64,000 bases of DNA from Corynebacterium breve (lineage in GTDB: Bacteria; Actinomycetota; Actinomycetes; Mycobacteriales; Mycobacteriaceae): positions 2,108,001-2,172,000 of the forward strand of contig NZ_CP126969.1 in NCBI RefSeq assembly GCF_030252165.1, in the 5' to 3' direction. Below are positions 24,404 to 33,794 of this stretch, piece after piece. The position numbers and the translations under genes were made by a program. A model generated the notes under the pieces. The model made no database searches. It had not been told where the DNA came from and saw nothing but the letters and a program-made list of their open reading frames with translations. How positions within the stretch are numbered: position 1 is the first letter of the stretch; the number at the start of each line of letters is the position of its first letter.

Positions 24404-25458
24404 TACTGCTCGTTCAACAGGCTAACCGTTAGATCGACAAACTCCCCTGGTTTGTCTCCGTGGTAGTTGTGGCTCGTATCCGCCTCCACGAACTTTGCGC
24501 CCGGCAAGCACTCAAGTGCTCGCCGGGCTTCGTCGTATGACGCGGCCGCTTGGAGAACGCCATCGTCGCCAAGCACCTCTTTGGCGCGCACGTAAATCAC
24601 AGGCGCTTCGATAGCTCGCAGCGTGGCCTCCTGGTCGAAACCTTGGTTCCACGAGCCGTCATAGAATGCCAGACCAAAGTAGGGATCGTAATCGATGGAG
24701 TATCGCGCATACTCCGCCATGATGCCCGGCAAATACCACACCCTGATCGGCTGATCGGGGTGCTTTTCGTGGTAACGCAGCCCGTCATTGATGATTCGGC
24801 CGGCATCGGGGCCAAAGAACTTCCACATCAACTGGTGCTCCCAGTAGTAGCCGGGCCAATCGCTCTCGTTGGAATCAATAAAGCTGTTTGCGGCGCTGGC
24901 TAAGTCCTGCCAGTTCCAGGTCTCTTTGGCGCGCGGGAGTTCGGTGGTGAAAAACGGCGGATCCTCAAACAGGACCCCGCGCACTTGCTCCGGGTGGTTT
25001 GCGGCAAAGGTGGCAGCGATGTGGCCACCGGACGAGTGCCCGGAGACGAATACGGGCGCACCGATTACGTCGTTTGCGAAGTGAGCCACTAAGTCGCCCA
25101 ACTCCACCGCGGTGTAATGCCCCTGCCAGCGATCAGACTTCCCATGTCCCGGCACGTCGATTGCGAAGACGTGAAACTCTTGAGCTAGCCCACGAAGCAC
25201 CGAGTGGTAGCTCTGCCATGCGCCGCCCTGTCCGTGCAGCAGGACAAGCACCGGCTTGCCCGCGGATGCCGGGTTCTCGCCAAAGTTCAGCGTGACACCA
25301 TCGACTGTTGCCTGCTTTTCGACGAATCCCGCGCCCGCTACTCTCGCGTCGAGCCGCTGGTTCCAAGTGACGTTGTTCCACACGTAATAACCCCCAACGA
25401 GGGCGGCCACACCGACAAGCGCGGCTATGGCGATGATGACCTTCTTCCACACTCTCAT
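24400..25458 (-). CDS. Membrane-anchored alpha/beta-hydrolase
   Basis: The 352-residue protein has an N-terminal membrane anchor at residues 5-27 (KKVIIAIAALVGVAALVGGYYVW) and an alpha/beta-hydrolase fold. The oxyanion-hole motif HGQGGAW is near residue 74, the nucleophile elbow GHSSGG near 139 and the catalytic histidine probably in SHNYHGDKP near 332. The start at 25458 gives a clean anchor; the frame stays open to 25521, but that would run through the operator. It is divergent from a TetR gene whose operator-like palindrome overlaps both promoters, so it is the likely regulated target. Substrate unknown. Confidence 0.85.
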   Translation of the reverse strand: MRVWKKVIIAIAALVGVAALVGGYYVWNNVTWNQRLDARVAGAGFVEKQATVDGVTLNFGENPASAGKPVLVLLHGQGGAWQSYHSVLRGLAQEFHVFAIDVPGHGKSDRWQGHYTAVELGDLVAHFANDVIGAPVFVSGHSSGGHIAATFAANHPEQVRGVLFEDPPFFTTELPRAKETWNWQDLASAANSFIDSNESDWPGYYWEHQLMWKFFGPDAGRIINDGLRYHEKHPDQPIRVWYLPGIMAEYARYSIDYDPYFGLAFYDGSWNQGFDQEATLRAIEAPVIYVRAKEVLGDDGVLQAAASYDEARRALECLPGAKFVEADTSHNYHGDKPGEFVDLTVSLLNEQY

Positions 25459-25474
25459 GACCCGCTCCGTTTTG

Positions 25475-25490
25475 TCATACAACTGTATGA
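25475..25490. promoter_or_regulatory. TetR-type operator overlapping divergent promoters
   Basis: TCATACAacTGTATGA is a near-palindrome with perfect 7-bp arms, 17 nt upstream of the hydrolase start and 29 nt upstream of the tetR start. It overlaps TATGAT (25486-25491), a good -10 box for tetR, and its mirror TATGAC for the hydrolase, so a bound repressor would shut both. Confidence 0.75.
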
Positions 25491-25519
25491 TTACCAGTGT
25501 AAGCGAAATGGAGCAGGAC

Positions 25520-26098
25520 ATGCCGATAGTTGTTGATCACAATGCGCGTCGCGATGAGCTGGCCTTGGCGATGTTGCGCATCGCCTCCGAACACGGCGTG
25601 GAAGCGGTGAGCGTGCGGGGCGTCGCCAAGCAATCGGGCTGTTCTCCGGGCACTGTGCAGCACTACTTCCCTACGCGCGACGATATGCTACGTCATGCCG
25701 TTGGGCTGCTCGCCCGCCGGCGGCGCGACCAATTCCTCGCTATCCCCCAAACTGACTCTGCACGCGACATGGTCACTGCCGCCGCGCGTACCTATTTGCC
25801 CACGACCGATGAAAACAAGTTGCTCGCCGGGGCCGGAGCCGCGTTTTACCTAGCATCGCTTCACGACGACCATCTGCGCAAGCAAACAGCAGCGAGCCCC
25901 AAGAAACTGATCGAGGTACTCACCGAACTCTTCAGCAAGGCCCAAGCGAATGGCGAACTTACAAAAGACATAGACCCGGCCAAGGAAGCCCACTTTGCGT
26001 GGTTGCTTCTTGATCCGGGCCCAATCCTCGCTGGCTATCGCACCGTCGAGGAGACTTTCGATCTACTGGATTATCACCTTGATCGAATTTTTGTCTAA
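25520..26098 (+). CDS. TetR-family transcriptional regulator
   Basis: The 192-residue regulator has an N-terminal DNA-binding domain with the helix-turn-helix SVRGVAKQSGCSPGTVQHYFPTRDDML at about residues 31-57. The ligand domain follows and is not assignable. ATG 25520 is preceded by GGAG with 6-nt spacing; ATG 25508 is the alternative. It is divergent from the hydrolase and most likely represses it and itself through the palindrome at 25475. Its 3' end overlaps the VanW-family gene by 4 nt. Confidence 0.9.
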   Translation: MPIVVDHNARRDELALAMLRIASEHGVEAVSVRGVAKQSGCSPGTVQHYFPTRDDMLRHAVGLLARRRRDQFLAIPQTDSARDMVTAAARTYLPTTDENKLLAGAGAAFYLASLHDDHLRKQTAASPKKLIEVLTELFSKAQANGELTKDIDPAKEAHFAWLLLDPGPILAGYRTVEETFDLLDYHLDRIFV

Positions 26099-27780
26099 GA
26101 GCAGGTCACAATCGGCTGGGGATCGTAGACCGTGGTCTGGGTCTCGCGAGAGATTTCCTTGCCGTTCAGGTCGCGGATGATGCGGGTATCCGAGGTGGTA
26201 AAGCCAGGGTTGCCGCTGGAAGGGATGCACTTGTCGCCGGTCATTTCGCGCTCGTCCGGCTCGGTCTCATCCCAACGTCCGCCATTGACCGATTCAACCT
26301 CGACAGTCTTGACACCCATCAGGCGAACGGTGACGGATCCACCGCCAGCCGAGGCATCGATGCGTACTGGGCGGTTGGAGTCGTTCTTAAACTTCAGGTC
26401 GATCGCACCCTCGTAGACAGTCGCTTCGCGGCCGGCTGGGTAGCGGGAGATGTAATACGAGTGCGGCGTATGCGCGACATCGGTCATGCCGGCGAAGTAC
26501 GCAGCGTTGTACAGTGTCGTCGCAAACTGCGAGATACCGCCGCCAACTGCCTCGCCCGCGCGACCGTCGATGATGATGCCGCTTTCCACGAAGCCCTGCG
26601 CAGTGCCACGAGGTCCGGTGTGACCGTTCAGCGAGAACGTCTCACCAGGGCCGACAACTGCACCGTTGACCATGCCCGCCACGATGGCGATGTTCTTACC
26701 AGAGGCCTCGGAGTATCCCTTGGTAGTGAACTCGCCGACAACCTGGTCGTAGGTAGCGCTTTCAGCCATCTCGGTGGTGAAGGTCGCGGCAACGTCCTCA
26801 TAAGCCGCTTCCCAGGTCCTTTCACCTTCACCGATAACGCGGCCCTCGAAATCAGCCATGGTCTTTTCCCAGTCCACCGCGGAACCGTCTGCGCTCGGGT
26901 TCACGGAGCCATCGGAGTTGTATGACGCGTTCTTCATCTCAACTTCGGTGCTGGCCAGCCCTTCGTCGAAAATAGCTTGCGCGCCTTCCGGATTGACCAC
27001 CGTCTCGATGTTGCCCTCGACGTTGTTAAAAGTGACAAACTCGCCGATGCGCTCGACCGGAATCTCGGCGACCACATCGTCACGGCCTTCCACCTTCAGC
27101 GGGCCGGAAATGGCCTTGGCTGCAGGCCCATCGGCAACTTCCTTGAGCTTGTCCTCGGTAATCGCTGGCTGGACTTCTTCCGGCTCTACTGTCACGCCCG
27201 ACGGGTTGAGCCAACCGGTGGACACCCGCGTGTTGAGCTCGTCGCGGTTTACCGTCTGCCCCAAAACGGGATCTGTGATCTTCACGTCGCCAGCCTCAAG
27301 TGCCACAGAGCCATCGACGGGATCAGTGCTCAGTTCACCAACAACGCGGTCGAGCTCGGGCGCTAGTGCAGCCTCGTCCACGGTAGGGACTACGTCGACT
27401 TCCTTGGACGAGAACAGTCCGCGCAGACGGGAGATGGGATTCATCGATTCCTCGCCGGCGGCCGCTACAGTGGCCTCCCAGTCAATACCGAGTCCAGCCT
27501 GAGCGGGAACGATGTCAGAGGTCAGCTCACCTGCGGTCACGGTGACGGGAGCACCTGCTTCGTCGCCAAGCTGCTCTTCGAGGGTGCGTACGGCCTCATC
27601 GTGTTTCATGCCGCCGATCTCGATTCCGCCGACGGTGGTGCCTCGAGGCACCGCGTCGCGGTTCATCGCAAGGTCAGCACCGTAAATACCACCAAGAACG
27701 GCAAAAATGGCAAGCACCGCAATCGCAGTGATCTTGCCAAGCTTTTTCGCGCCAGAGGACTTCGTATCGCTCACGTTCAC
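26095..27780 (-). CDS. VanW-family protein with peptidoglycan-binding-like domains
   Basis: The 561-residue protein has one membrane anchor at about residues 18-38 (ITAIAVLAIFAVLGGIYGADL), then two YoaR-like/PG_binding_4 domains (about 45-270) and a VanW domain at about 370-510. The VanW region shows GPGETFSLNGHTGPRGTAQGFVE and GGGISQFATTLYNAAYFAG, the family signature. It ends in CS after a short tail. The molecular role of VanW proteins is not known; envelope or peptidoglycan association is inferred from domain content. It is convergent with tetR and may be cotranscribed with the GH3 lipoprotein gene upstream (28-nt gap). Confidence 0.88.
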   Translation of the reverse strand: MNVSDTKSSGAKKLGKITAIAVLAIFAVLGGIYGADLAMNRDAVPRGTTVGGIEIGGMKHDEAVRTLEEQLGDEAGAPVTVTAGELTSDIVPAQAGLGIDWEATVAAAGEESMNPISRLRGLFSSKEVDVVPTVDEAALAPELDRVVGELSTDPVDGSVALEAGDVKITDPVLGQTVNRDELNTRVSTGWLNPSGVTVEPEEVQPAITEDKLKEVADGPAAKAISGPLKVEGRDDVVAEIPVERIGEFVTFNNVEGNIETVVNPEGAQAIFDEGLASTEVEMKNASYNSDGSVNPSADGSAVDWEKTMADFEGRVIGEGERTWEAAYEDVAATFTTEMAESATYDQVVGEFTTKGYSEASGKNIAIVAGMVNGAVVGPGETFSLNGHTGPRGTAQGFVESGIIIDGRAGEAVGGGISQFATTLYNAAYFAGMTDVAHTPHSYYISRYPAGREATVYEGAIDLKFKNDSNRPVRIDASAGGGSVTVRLMGVKTVEVESVNGGRWDETEPDEREMTGDKCIPSSGNPGFTTSDTRIIRDLNGKEISRETQTTVYDPQPIVTCS

Positions 27781-27808
27781 TAGATTATCCCTCCACAGGC
27801 CAAAGTTC

Positions 27809-28978
27809 CTAGTTTAAAGCAGAGAAACTGTGCTGCTGTTCAACCCTCTTGGCTGCTTCATCGATTCGGGACTGCGAAATGTTTCCTGCTTCAACTTCTT
27901 TCACTAGGGTATCGATGGCCTCCGCCACGCTGTCACCGGAGGACCACAAGGCCTGGTCCGCGCCCGCAGCAATCGCCGCCGACACCGCCCCAGGCGTAGA
28001 CATGTGATCGGTAATAGCGCGCATGCCCGAGAGATCGTCTGTCACAATTGCACCTGCGAAAGGACTACCGCCCGGGTAGTCGCCAGAGCGAAGCAACTCA
28101 TACGCCGCTGGGTTGATCGTCGACGGCGTTTCCCCCAGACCAGGAACAACCATGTGCCCCATCATCACGCTGGCCTCTGGCACCGCGGGCAAAGCCTCAC
28201 CGTATGGGAGAAGGTCTAGCTCCTTGAGTTGGTCTAGGTGAGGTGTCACAGCCGTTGCTAAGTGCGTATCTGCACTCGCCTGACCGTGGCCCGGGAAATG
28301 TTTGAAGGTCGGGGTGACACCAGCATCCACAAGCCCTTGTGCGAAGGCGACGGCATAGGTCGCAACGGTGTCGGGATCGGTGCCGAATGCACGATCACCC
28401 ATGATCTCAAGACCAGCAATGTCTACATCGAGCAACGGCGCGTAATCCACCGTGACGCCTTGCTCCTTCAAACGAGTGCCGATGTCATGGGCCATCGCGC
28501 GGACCTCTTCCGGCGACATGGCGGCCATATCGCGCGGCGAAGGGAACTCGCCGAACACGTTGGTGTGACGCTGCACCCGACCGCCCTCGAAATCGATCGA
28601 CACCGTAAATGGCCTGCCCACCTGCTCACGCAACGCATGAATATTGCGCCCATCTTCGGTAAATAACGCACTATCTGCCCAGCTTGGAACGATAATTCCG
28701 CCAACCCCCAACTCCAGGGCGGCAAGTGCAGAATCATAGTCGGTCACGCCAACAACCATCAGGCTCGCCACCTGCTCGCGCAGCTCCGGCGCTTCCGCCT
28801 CTTCGCTTGTCGACGACTCCACCGTGCTCGATCCCACCACTGACGACGACTCATTCACGTCCGAAGTAGCACTTTCTCCCGGGCTCTGAGTATCGGTGGT
28901 CTCTTCTGCCGTCTCAGGCGTGCACGCAGAAAGGAGCGCGACAGCAACAAACGCACCTAGTACTCGGGTTCGTTTCAT
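27809..28978 (-). CDS. nagA2: Lipoprotein GH3 beta-N-acetylglucosaminidase
   Basis: The 389-residue protein has a lipoprotein signal with lipobox LLSAC at residues 15-19 and a Ser/Thr/Glu-rich linker to about residue 65. The GH3 domain shows VSIDFEGGRVQR near 147, KHFPGHGQASADTHLA near 231 with the His/Asp pair typical of NagZ-type enzymes, and the catalytic nucleophile Asp in IVTDDLSGM near 312. It would release N-acetylglucosamine from muropeptide fragments outside the membrane. ATG 28978 has SD GGAG. The name follows the C. glutamicum gene at the same position; the substrate is inferred from the family. Confidence 0.87.
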   Translation of the reverse strand: MKRTRVLGAFVAVALLSACTPETAEETTDTQSPGESATSDVNESSSVVGSSTVESSTSEEAEAPELREQVASLMVVGVTDYDSALAALELGVGGIIVPSWADSALFTEDGRNIHALREQVGRPFTVSIDFEGGRVQRHTNVFGEFPSPRDMAAMSPEEVRAMAHDIGTRLKEQGVTVDYAPLLDVDIAGLEIMGDRAFGTDPDTVATYAVAFAQGLVDAGVTPTFKHFPGHGQASADTHLATAVTPHLDQLKELDLLPYGEALPAVPEASVMMGHMVVPGLGETPSTINPAAYELLRSGDYPGGSPFAGAIVTDDLSGMRAITDHMSTPGAVSAAIAAGADQALWSSGDSVAEAIDTLVKEVEAGNISQSRIDEAAKRVEQQHSFSALN

Positions 28979-29064
28979 GGGGGCTCCTTCATCGATTCTT
29001 GTGCTGTCGATTCTCGTGCTCGCAACAATATCGTTTGTGTTGCTCCCTTACTATGCTGGGGCAC

Positions 29065-29523
29065 ATGACCACCTCGATGCTAATCGCCTATGACGGTTCC
29101 GACATAGCTGAAGACGCTCTGCGCGCGGCAACGGCCCTACTCAATGCGCAAAAAGTGGAGATCATCACGGCGTGGGAGCCCGCGGCGCGCACCACCGCAC
29201 GTGCAGTCAGTTTCACCGGCAGCCACCAGCCGACGATCGCCCAAGAGGACGATCCAGCCTACGACTACGCACTGGAAACCTGCCGCAAGGGCATCGCGCT
29301 AGCGGAGTCCCTCGGTCTTTCCGCCCACGCTCACGTCGTCGAGATCAATTCCACTGTGGGCCAAGCGATCGTCGAGGCCGCCAAGGAGCTCAACGTCGAT
29401 GTGATCGTCTCCGGCACCCGCGGGATTTCCGGCGTGCGCAGCTGGTTCAACTCCTCAACGGCAGAAAACGTCGTACAAAACGCCCACTGCCCCGTGTTTG
29501 TCGTTCCGAATAATCAAGGCTAG
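29065..29523 (+). CDS. Universal stress protein (UspA family)
   Basis: The 152-residue single-domain protein has an N-terminal strand MLIAYDGSDIAEDALRAA and a C-terminal nucleotide-loop region SGTRGISGVRSWFNSSTAENVV. The loop resembles the ATP motif G-2x-G-9x-G(S/T), but serine replaces the third glycine, so ATP binding is uncertain. ATG 29065 is chosen because TATGCT (29052-29057) lies exactly 7 nt upstream as a -10 box, predicting a leaderless message; the frame stays open upstream to 28999 with an atypical Cys-rich sequence. Confidence 0.88.
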   Translation: MTTSMLIAYDGSDIAEDALRAATALLNAQKVEIITAWEPAARTTARAVSFTGSHQPTIAQEDDPAYDYALETCRKGIALAESLGLSAHAHVVEINSTVGQAIVEAAKELNVDVIVSGTRGISGVRSWFNSSTAENVVQNAHCPVFVVPNNQG

Positions 29524-29540
29524 CTGCTAAGGTGACCGTT

Positions 29541-29738
29541 ATGACCACAAGCACCGCTTCTCTGCCACGCCGCGCCGCCGGCCCCGTGTTAGCGAGCGCT
29601 GTCGTCGGTATCGCACTGGGCGTTGTCGGCGTACTCGGCATCGCTGCGTTCTCGGGGCAGTCCACCGTCCCGCACGGCAACGCTGTACCGGCTGACCAGG
29701 CTGTCCTTGGTGGCCCTGAGTACGGCTCGCGTTCCTAG
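29541..29738 (+). CDS. DUF2613 small membrane protein
   Basis: The 65-residue protein has one transmembrane helix (VLASAVVGIALGVVGVLGIAAF) and a short outer tail ending PEYGSRS. It resembles the DUF2613 family found next to aftD in corynebacteria and mycobacteria. ATG 29541 follows TAAGGT (29528-29533) by 7 nt, again a leaderless arrangement. Its 3' end overlaps the likely aftD start, which suggests translational coupling. No function is known. Confidence 0.78.
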   Translation: MTTSTASLPRRAAGPVLASAVVGIALGVVGVLGIAAFSGQSTVPHGNAVPADQAVLGGPEYGSRS

Positions 29739-32700
29739 CGCCACGCAAGGTTTTCGGGGCCACCTTGCCGGCTGGCTCTGTTTCGCAATCCTTGCTTTTC
29801 TTCAGCAGCCCGGCCGCACCGCCGCCGACACCAAGCTCGACTTAGCTCTTGACCCACTGGGCTTTCTCACCCAGGCGACGAGTGCCTACACCGACAACTT
29901 CACACTCGGTCAAATTCAGAACCAGGCCTACGGGTATCTTTTCCCACAGGGCCTGTTCTTTGTGCTTACCGATCCCTTGCCCGACTGGGTTGCCCAACGC
30001 ATCTGGTGGACCGTCGTGATGGGCGTGGCCTTTTCCGGTACTTTGATGCTCGCTCGGCGCATGTCTCTCCCAGGCATGATCCCGGCCATCCTGTACGCGC
30101 TGAGCCCGCGTATCCTGACCACACTCACTGCGATTTCCTCGGAGGCCTGGCCCGTTGCATTGGTTCCGTGGACTTTAATTCCGTTAGTCTCGCAGCGTCT
30201 CACTTGGCGCCACGCACTCGCGGCGGTGGCACCGGTGGCGTTGATGGGTGCGGTTAACGCCACCGCCACCCTGATGGCCTGCATCCCCGCTGGGGTCCTC
30301 CTTCTCTACCGTCGGGCCTGGCCCGCCCTAGCCCAGTGGCTGGCGGGCTGTGCGGTCGTCTCCGCCTGGTGGATTGGCCCGCTGCTTGTCCTGGGGCGCT
30401 ACTCCCCACCGTTCACCGACTTCATCGAGTCTTCCCACACCACCACCTACTGGTTCAACCTTGCCGAGATTTTCCGTGGCACCACCAGCTGGACACCGTT
30501 TGTTGAGACTGAGCGCGTCGCCGGCAACCTCCTCGTCGCCGAGCCTTTGTTTATCCTCGCAACGATGGCCGTCGCAGCCTTCGGATTCGTCGGGCTCGCG
30601 TCCCAGTCCATGCCGTGGCGCGGCTATCTCATCGCCCTTTTGTGTCTCGGGGTTCTTGTGATGGGGTTAAGCCACGGTCCGCTTTCAGCACCTGTGCTGT
30701 CGCTTTTCGACGACCAACTGGCCCCATTCCGCAATCTGCACAAGCTAGACCCCGTAGTGCGTCTCCCTTTGGTGCTTGGCGTGGGGCACTTGGTCTCCCG
30801 GATTCGTTCTCGCCCTCCCGCACTCGTCGCCCTTGGCCTCGTGGTGCTCGCCGCCACGGCTCCGGCGTGGAGTCTGCGTCTGGCGCCTCAGGGCACCTGG
30901 GAGGAGATCCCGGCTTACTGGTATGAGGCGACGGAGTTCGTCGATAAGCATGCGCCTGGTACACGGACCTTGGTGTTGCCCGAAACGTCGTTTGCGCGAC
31001 AAACGTGGGGCTGGACTCGCGACGAACCCATTCAAGCGCTTTCCGAAACTCCATTCGCGGTGCGCGACGCCGTGCCACTCATCGACCCAGAGGCAATCCG
31101 TGGTCTGGACGGCGTGCTGGCTGCACTTCACGAGGATGCTGAGGACGGCGCTGAGGCGCTGCGCTCCATTGGCGTGGGCGCGGTCATCGTGCGCCATGAT
31201 CTAGAAAAGATTGATTTCGAAGGCGAGCTTCCCGGCGAAAAGCACACCTTTGGCAAGGTAGACGTGTATTTGCTAGATCCCAAGGCGGACATGATGGTCA
31301 CCTCCGGCAAGCCCGTCACCGTCGCAGGTGGCGGAGAAGCGTTGGCGCTGTTGGACAGTATTTATGGATATTCTCCGCGTCAGCTGGTCTCGCAAGACGC
31401 GCAGATTGTCACCGACACTCCGGCATTGGCCGTGCGCAACTACGGCACCCTGGATTCTGCATCGTCAGCGCATTTACGGGACATGTCGGAGGGGGCGGAC
31501 ATTCACAATAAGGTGCCGGACTACCCGTCGACAGGCCCGCGCACTTCGGTGGTGGAAACAGGAGGTAGTGCGAGCGCGTCAAGCTCGGCCTCTGACGCTT
31601 CGAGTTTTGGAGGCGCCGACCCCGCGCGCTCGCTCACGGCAGCATTCGACGGAAACACGCGCACGGCCTGGTGGCCTCAGCCAGGCGATACCGGCTGGAT
31701 CGAGTCCACCGTGGAAGGCGAAGAATTCACTCTCACCGTGACCAACACGACGAAGGTGCGCGTGATCAGCGGTGATTTCGACCGCGAGGTCTCGCTATCA
31801 AGCTACTCGCCACGCACAGTCCGCGTGCCCGGCGACACCGTGCGTATCGAGTTCACCGAGCCCGTCGGTGTGGCAGAGCTTGACAGTGGAGTCAAACGCA
31901 TCGTCACCGTGCCGGACACCTCCCCTGACGCCGAAGTTTTCCTTTTCCAGCGCCTGCTACCGGAAACCGAGTGGCTCCAGCGCGCATTCACCACCCACGA
32001 TGACGCGACGTGGGAGCTGTCCGCCCCAGCAACCATTGATGGCGAAGACTACGAGGCGGGCCCTGTCGAACTGCCCGCCGGTGAGCACGTGATCGACACC
32101 AAGGTCGAAATGATCACGCTGGAAAAGAGCATCCCTTCTGCTGGTTGGGAGCCGTTTACGGGGCGGGTGGAGTCGTCGACAAGCGAGCAAACCTTGCTCA
32201 CCGGGCGTGGCTATATCGAGGGGATGCGCGCCTCAATCGGCGACGTAGAGCTCCAGCTCACCCGCATCGATGCAGGGCACGCTGCTTTCGTAATTCCGCC
32301 CAACGTCAGCGGGCCGGTGGAGTTTAGCTTTGCGGGAAATGCGGCTTACCGTGCGAGCCTGATCGGTGGCGGGATAGCCGGAATCCTCGGGCTGCTCGTG
32401 GCACTTTTCGCCTGGCGGACCCGGCGCGATCAGCAATACCGTCCAGTGCCCGCCTCGCCGTGGGTAATTCCGTTGATCACAGTTGTGCTAATCGGTGGGA
32501 TCCCCGGCGTAATTGGCGCGGTGATCGCCTGGGGGATTCGCCGGTACACCTTGATTCCGCCGTGGGCGCTTGCCGGAGGCATGCTCACGTTCATGGGCTT
32601 ATGGCTGGCTCGTGCGCCGTGGCCTACGGCGGACTACGCGGGAAATTCCGTCGCTATGGTCGTCGCTGGCTGCGCAGCGCTGGTGTGTCTAGCCCCGCCG

Positions 32701-32745
32701 ACACGTTGGATCCAGCGCGCGCCGGGACGCTCGACAAGTTCGTAG
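29710..32745 (+). CDS. aftD: Alpha-(1->3)-arabinofuranosyltransferase AftD
   Basis: This large (about 1011-residue) GT-C glycosyltransferase has about ten transmembrane helices in its first 400 residues and two to three at the C-terminus. Extracytoplasmic carbohydrate-binding-like modules lie between (discoidin-like stretch RSLTAAFDGNTRTAWWPQPGDTGWIES near residue 640). The catalytic acidic residues of GT-C enzymes are probably in the first loop (DTKLDLALDPLGFL near residue 40). It adds branching arabinofuranose from decaprenyl-phospho-arabinose to arabinogalactan or lipoarabinomannan. The start is uncertain: GTG 29710 gives a natural N-terminus overlapping the DUF2613 gene; the frame is open to 29623. 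Its last 112 bp overlap the convergent acyltransferase gene. Confidence 0.88.
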   Translation: MALSTARVPSATQGFRGHLAGWLCFAILAFLQQPGRTAADTKLDLALDPLGFLTQATSAYTDNFTLGQIQNQAYGYLFPQGLFFVLTDPLPDWVAQRIWWTVVMGVAFSGTLMLARRMSLPGMIPAILYALSPRILTTLTAISSEAWPVALVPWTLIPLVSQRLTWRHALAAVAPVALMGAVNATATLMACIPAGVLLLYRRAWPALAQWLAGCAVVSAWWIGPLLVLGRYSPPFTDFIESSHTTTYWFNLAEIFRGTTSWTPFVETERVAGNLLVAEPLFILATMAVAAFGFVGLASQSMPWRGYLIALLCLGVLVMGLSHGPLSAPVLSLFDDQLAPFRNLHKLDPVVRLPLVLGVGHLVSRIRSRPPALVALGLVVLAATAPAWSLRLAPQGTWEEIPAYWYEATEFVDKHAPGTRTLVLPETSFARQTWGWTRDEPIQALSETPFAVRDAVPLIDPEAIRGLDGVLAALHEDAEDGAEALRSIGVGAVIVRHDLEKIDFEGELPGEKHTFGKVDVYLLDPKADMMVTSGKPVTVAGGGEALALLDSIYGYSPRQLVSQDAQIVTDTPALAVRNYGTLDSASSAHLRDMSEGADIHNKVPDYPSTGPRTSVVETGGSASASSSASDASSFGGADPARSLTAAFDGNTRTAWWPQPGDTGWIESTVEGEEFTLTVTNTTKVRVISGDFDREVSLSSYSPRTVRVPGDTVRIEFTEPVGVAELDSGVKRIVTVPDTSPDAEVFLFQRLLPETEWLQRAFTTHDDATWELSAPATIDGEDYEAGPVELPAGEHVIDTKVEMITLEKSIPSAGWEPFTGRVESSTSEQTLLTGRGYIEGMRASIGDVELQLTRIDAGHAAFVIPPNVSGPVEFSFAGNAAYRASLIGGGIAGILGLLVALFAWRTRRDQQYRPVPASPWVIPLITVVLIGGIPGVIGAVIAWGIRRYTLIPPWALAGGMLTFMGLWLARAPWPTADYAGNSVAMVVAGCAALVCLAPPTRWIQRAPGRSTSS

Positions 32746-33746
32746 GAAATGTAGGAAACGGCGATGCTTAGCACCACCGTCGCTGCCAAAACAGCGAAGA
32801 AGTATCCGCTAAACATTGGAATCCCAAGCAGCGGGAACACCACTGTCAACACCGCTACGTGCCACAGGAAGATGGAATACGACCACGTGCCTAGAGTCCG
32901 CATGACCTCTCCGCCGAGGACACCTTGGCTCGGTGCTAATGCGTACGGCACTACGATCAGCGCACAAAAAACGGCGCCCAACAAGATGCGGATGTTAAAT
33001 TCCAGCGGTGAAGGATGCTCCAATCCGAGGGGACCAACGTACTCCTGCCCTGCGAGCCATGCGACCGTAAGCGCAGCTATCCAATAGACCCACCGGGCGC
33101 GGAGGACCCGTTGCACTAGAGGTGATACGCGCCCCTCGAGTTCCGCGCATACAAGCCCCACTGCGAACCACGAGGCGTAGGACATGGGCCAGATTTGTAG
33201 GTTAACGTTGAATATTTCGATGGAGTCCCGCACAAAGGGCAGCCACGGCCAAGCAAAACCGACGATGATGCCCGCCACGAGCGCGACCAGACGCCCCTTT
33301 CTGCCAAGGGCTAGGTACAAAGGCAGCACTAGGTAGAAGGCAACCTCGACGCACAGCGACCACAGCTGCGTCAATCCAGCAATGAGCCCATCGGGAACAT
33401 AGATCTGCAGCATTGCGAGGTTAGCTGCGGCCTGGCCGAGCGAAACCGACCCAGCTTCGGGCAGTGCCACCAGTACGATGCCCACGCATGCTAAGTAAGC
33501 GGGCGCGATACGCGCCGTTCGCTTGATAATGTAAGGGTAAAGTTTCCGATGACCACCACGCGCTAGCAAAAACGCGCTCAGCGCAAAAAATACAGCAACA
33601 AAGTAATCAAAGCGTGCGAACAGAGCAGAATCCGTGGCGGTTTGAAAAGCCACATGCGTGACGACGATGCCCAAAGCTGCGACTGCGCGCAGGCCTTCAA
33701 GCTCGCCGAGGTATGTGCTGCGATTGACTTTGTACCCACCTGTCAT
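32634..33746 (-). CDS. tmaT: Acyltransferase-3 membrane protein, TmaT (trehalose mycolate acetyltransferase)
   Basis: The 370-residue protein is a polytopic acyltransferase-3 family member with about ten helices. The family R-x10-H motif is seen in LEGLRAVAALGIVVTHVAF (residues 17-35). In C. glutamicum TmaT acetylates trehalose monocorynomycolate before MmpL-dependent export; the assignment here rests on family and on the neighbourhood shared with aftD, the DUF3068 gene, GT4 and methyltransferase genes (the Rv0224c-Rv0228 set in M. tuberculosis). The gene converges with aftD and overlaps it by 112 bp. A different acyl donor or acceptor remains possible. Confidence 0.82.
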   Translation of the reverse strand: MTGGYKVNRSTYLGELEGLRAVAALGIVVTHVAFQTATDSALFARFDYFVAVFFALSAFLLARGGHRKLYPYIIKRTARIAPAYLACVGIVLVALPEAGSVSLGQAAANLAMLQIYVPDGLIAGLTQLWSLCVEVAFYLVLPLYLALGRKGRLVALVAGIIVGFAWPWLPFVRDSIEIFNVNLQIWPMSYASWFAVGLVCAELEGRVSPLVQRVLRARWVYWIAALTVAWLAGQEYVGPLGLEHPSPLEFNIRILLGAVFCALIVVPYALAPSQGVLGGEVMRTLGTWSYSIFLWHVAVLTVVFPLLGIPMFSGYFFAVLAATVVLSIAVSYISYELVERPGARWIQRVGGARHTSAAQPATTIATEFPA

Positions 33747-33794
33747 AATGAAACTCTGTATTTTGGACGATTCTAGTAGAAGGAGCCGGGACGC

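Noticed and set aside
28999..29064. Upstream extension of UspA
   Set aside because: Cys-rich, unlike the family, and it precedes the -10 box that predicts a start at 29065.
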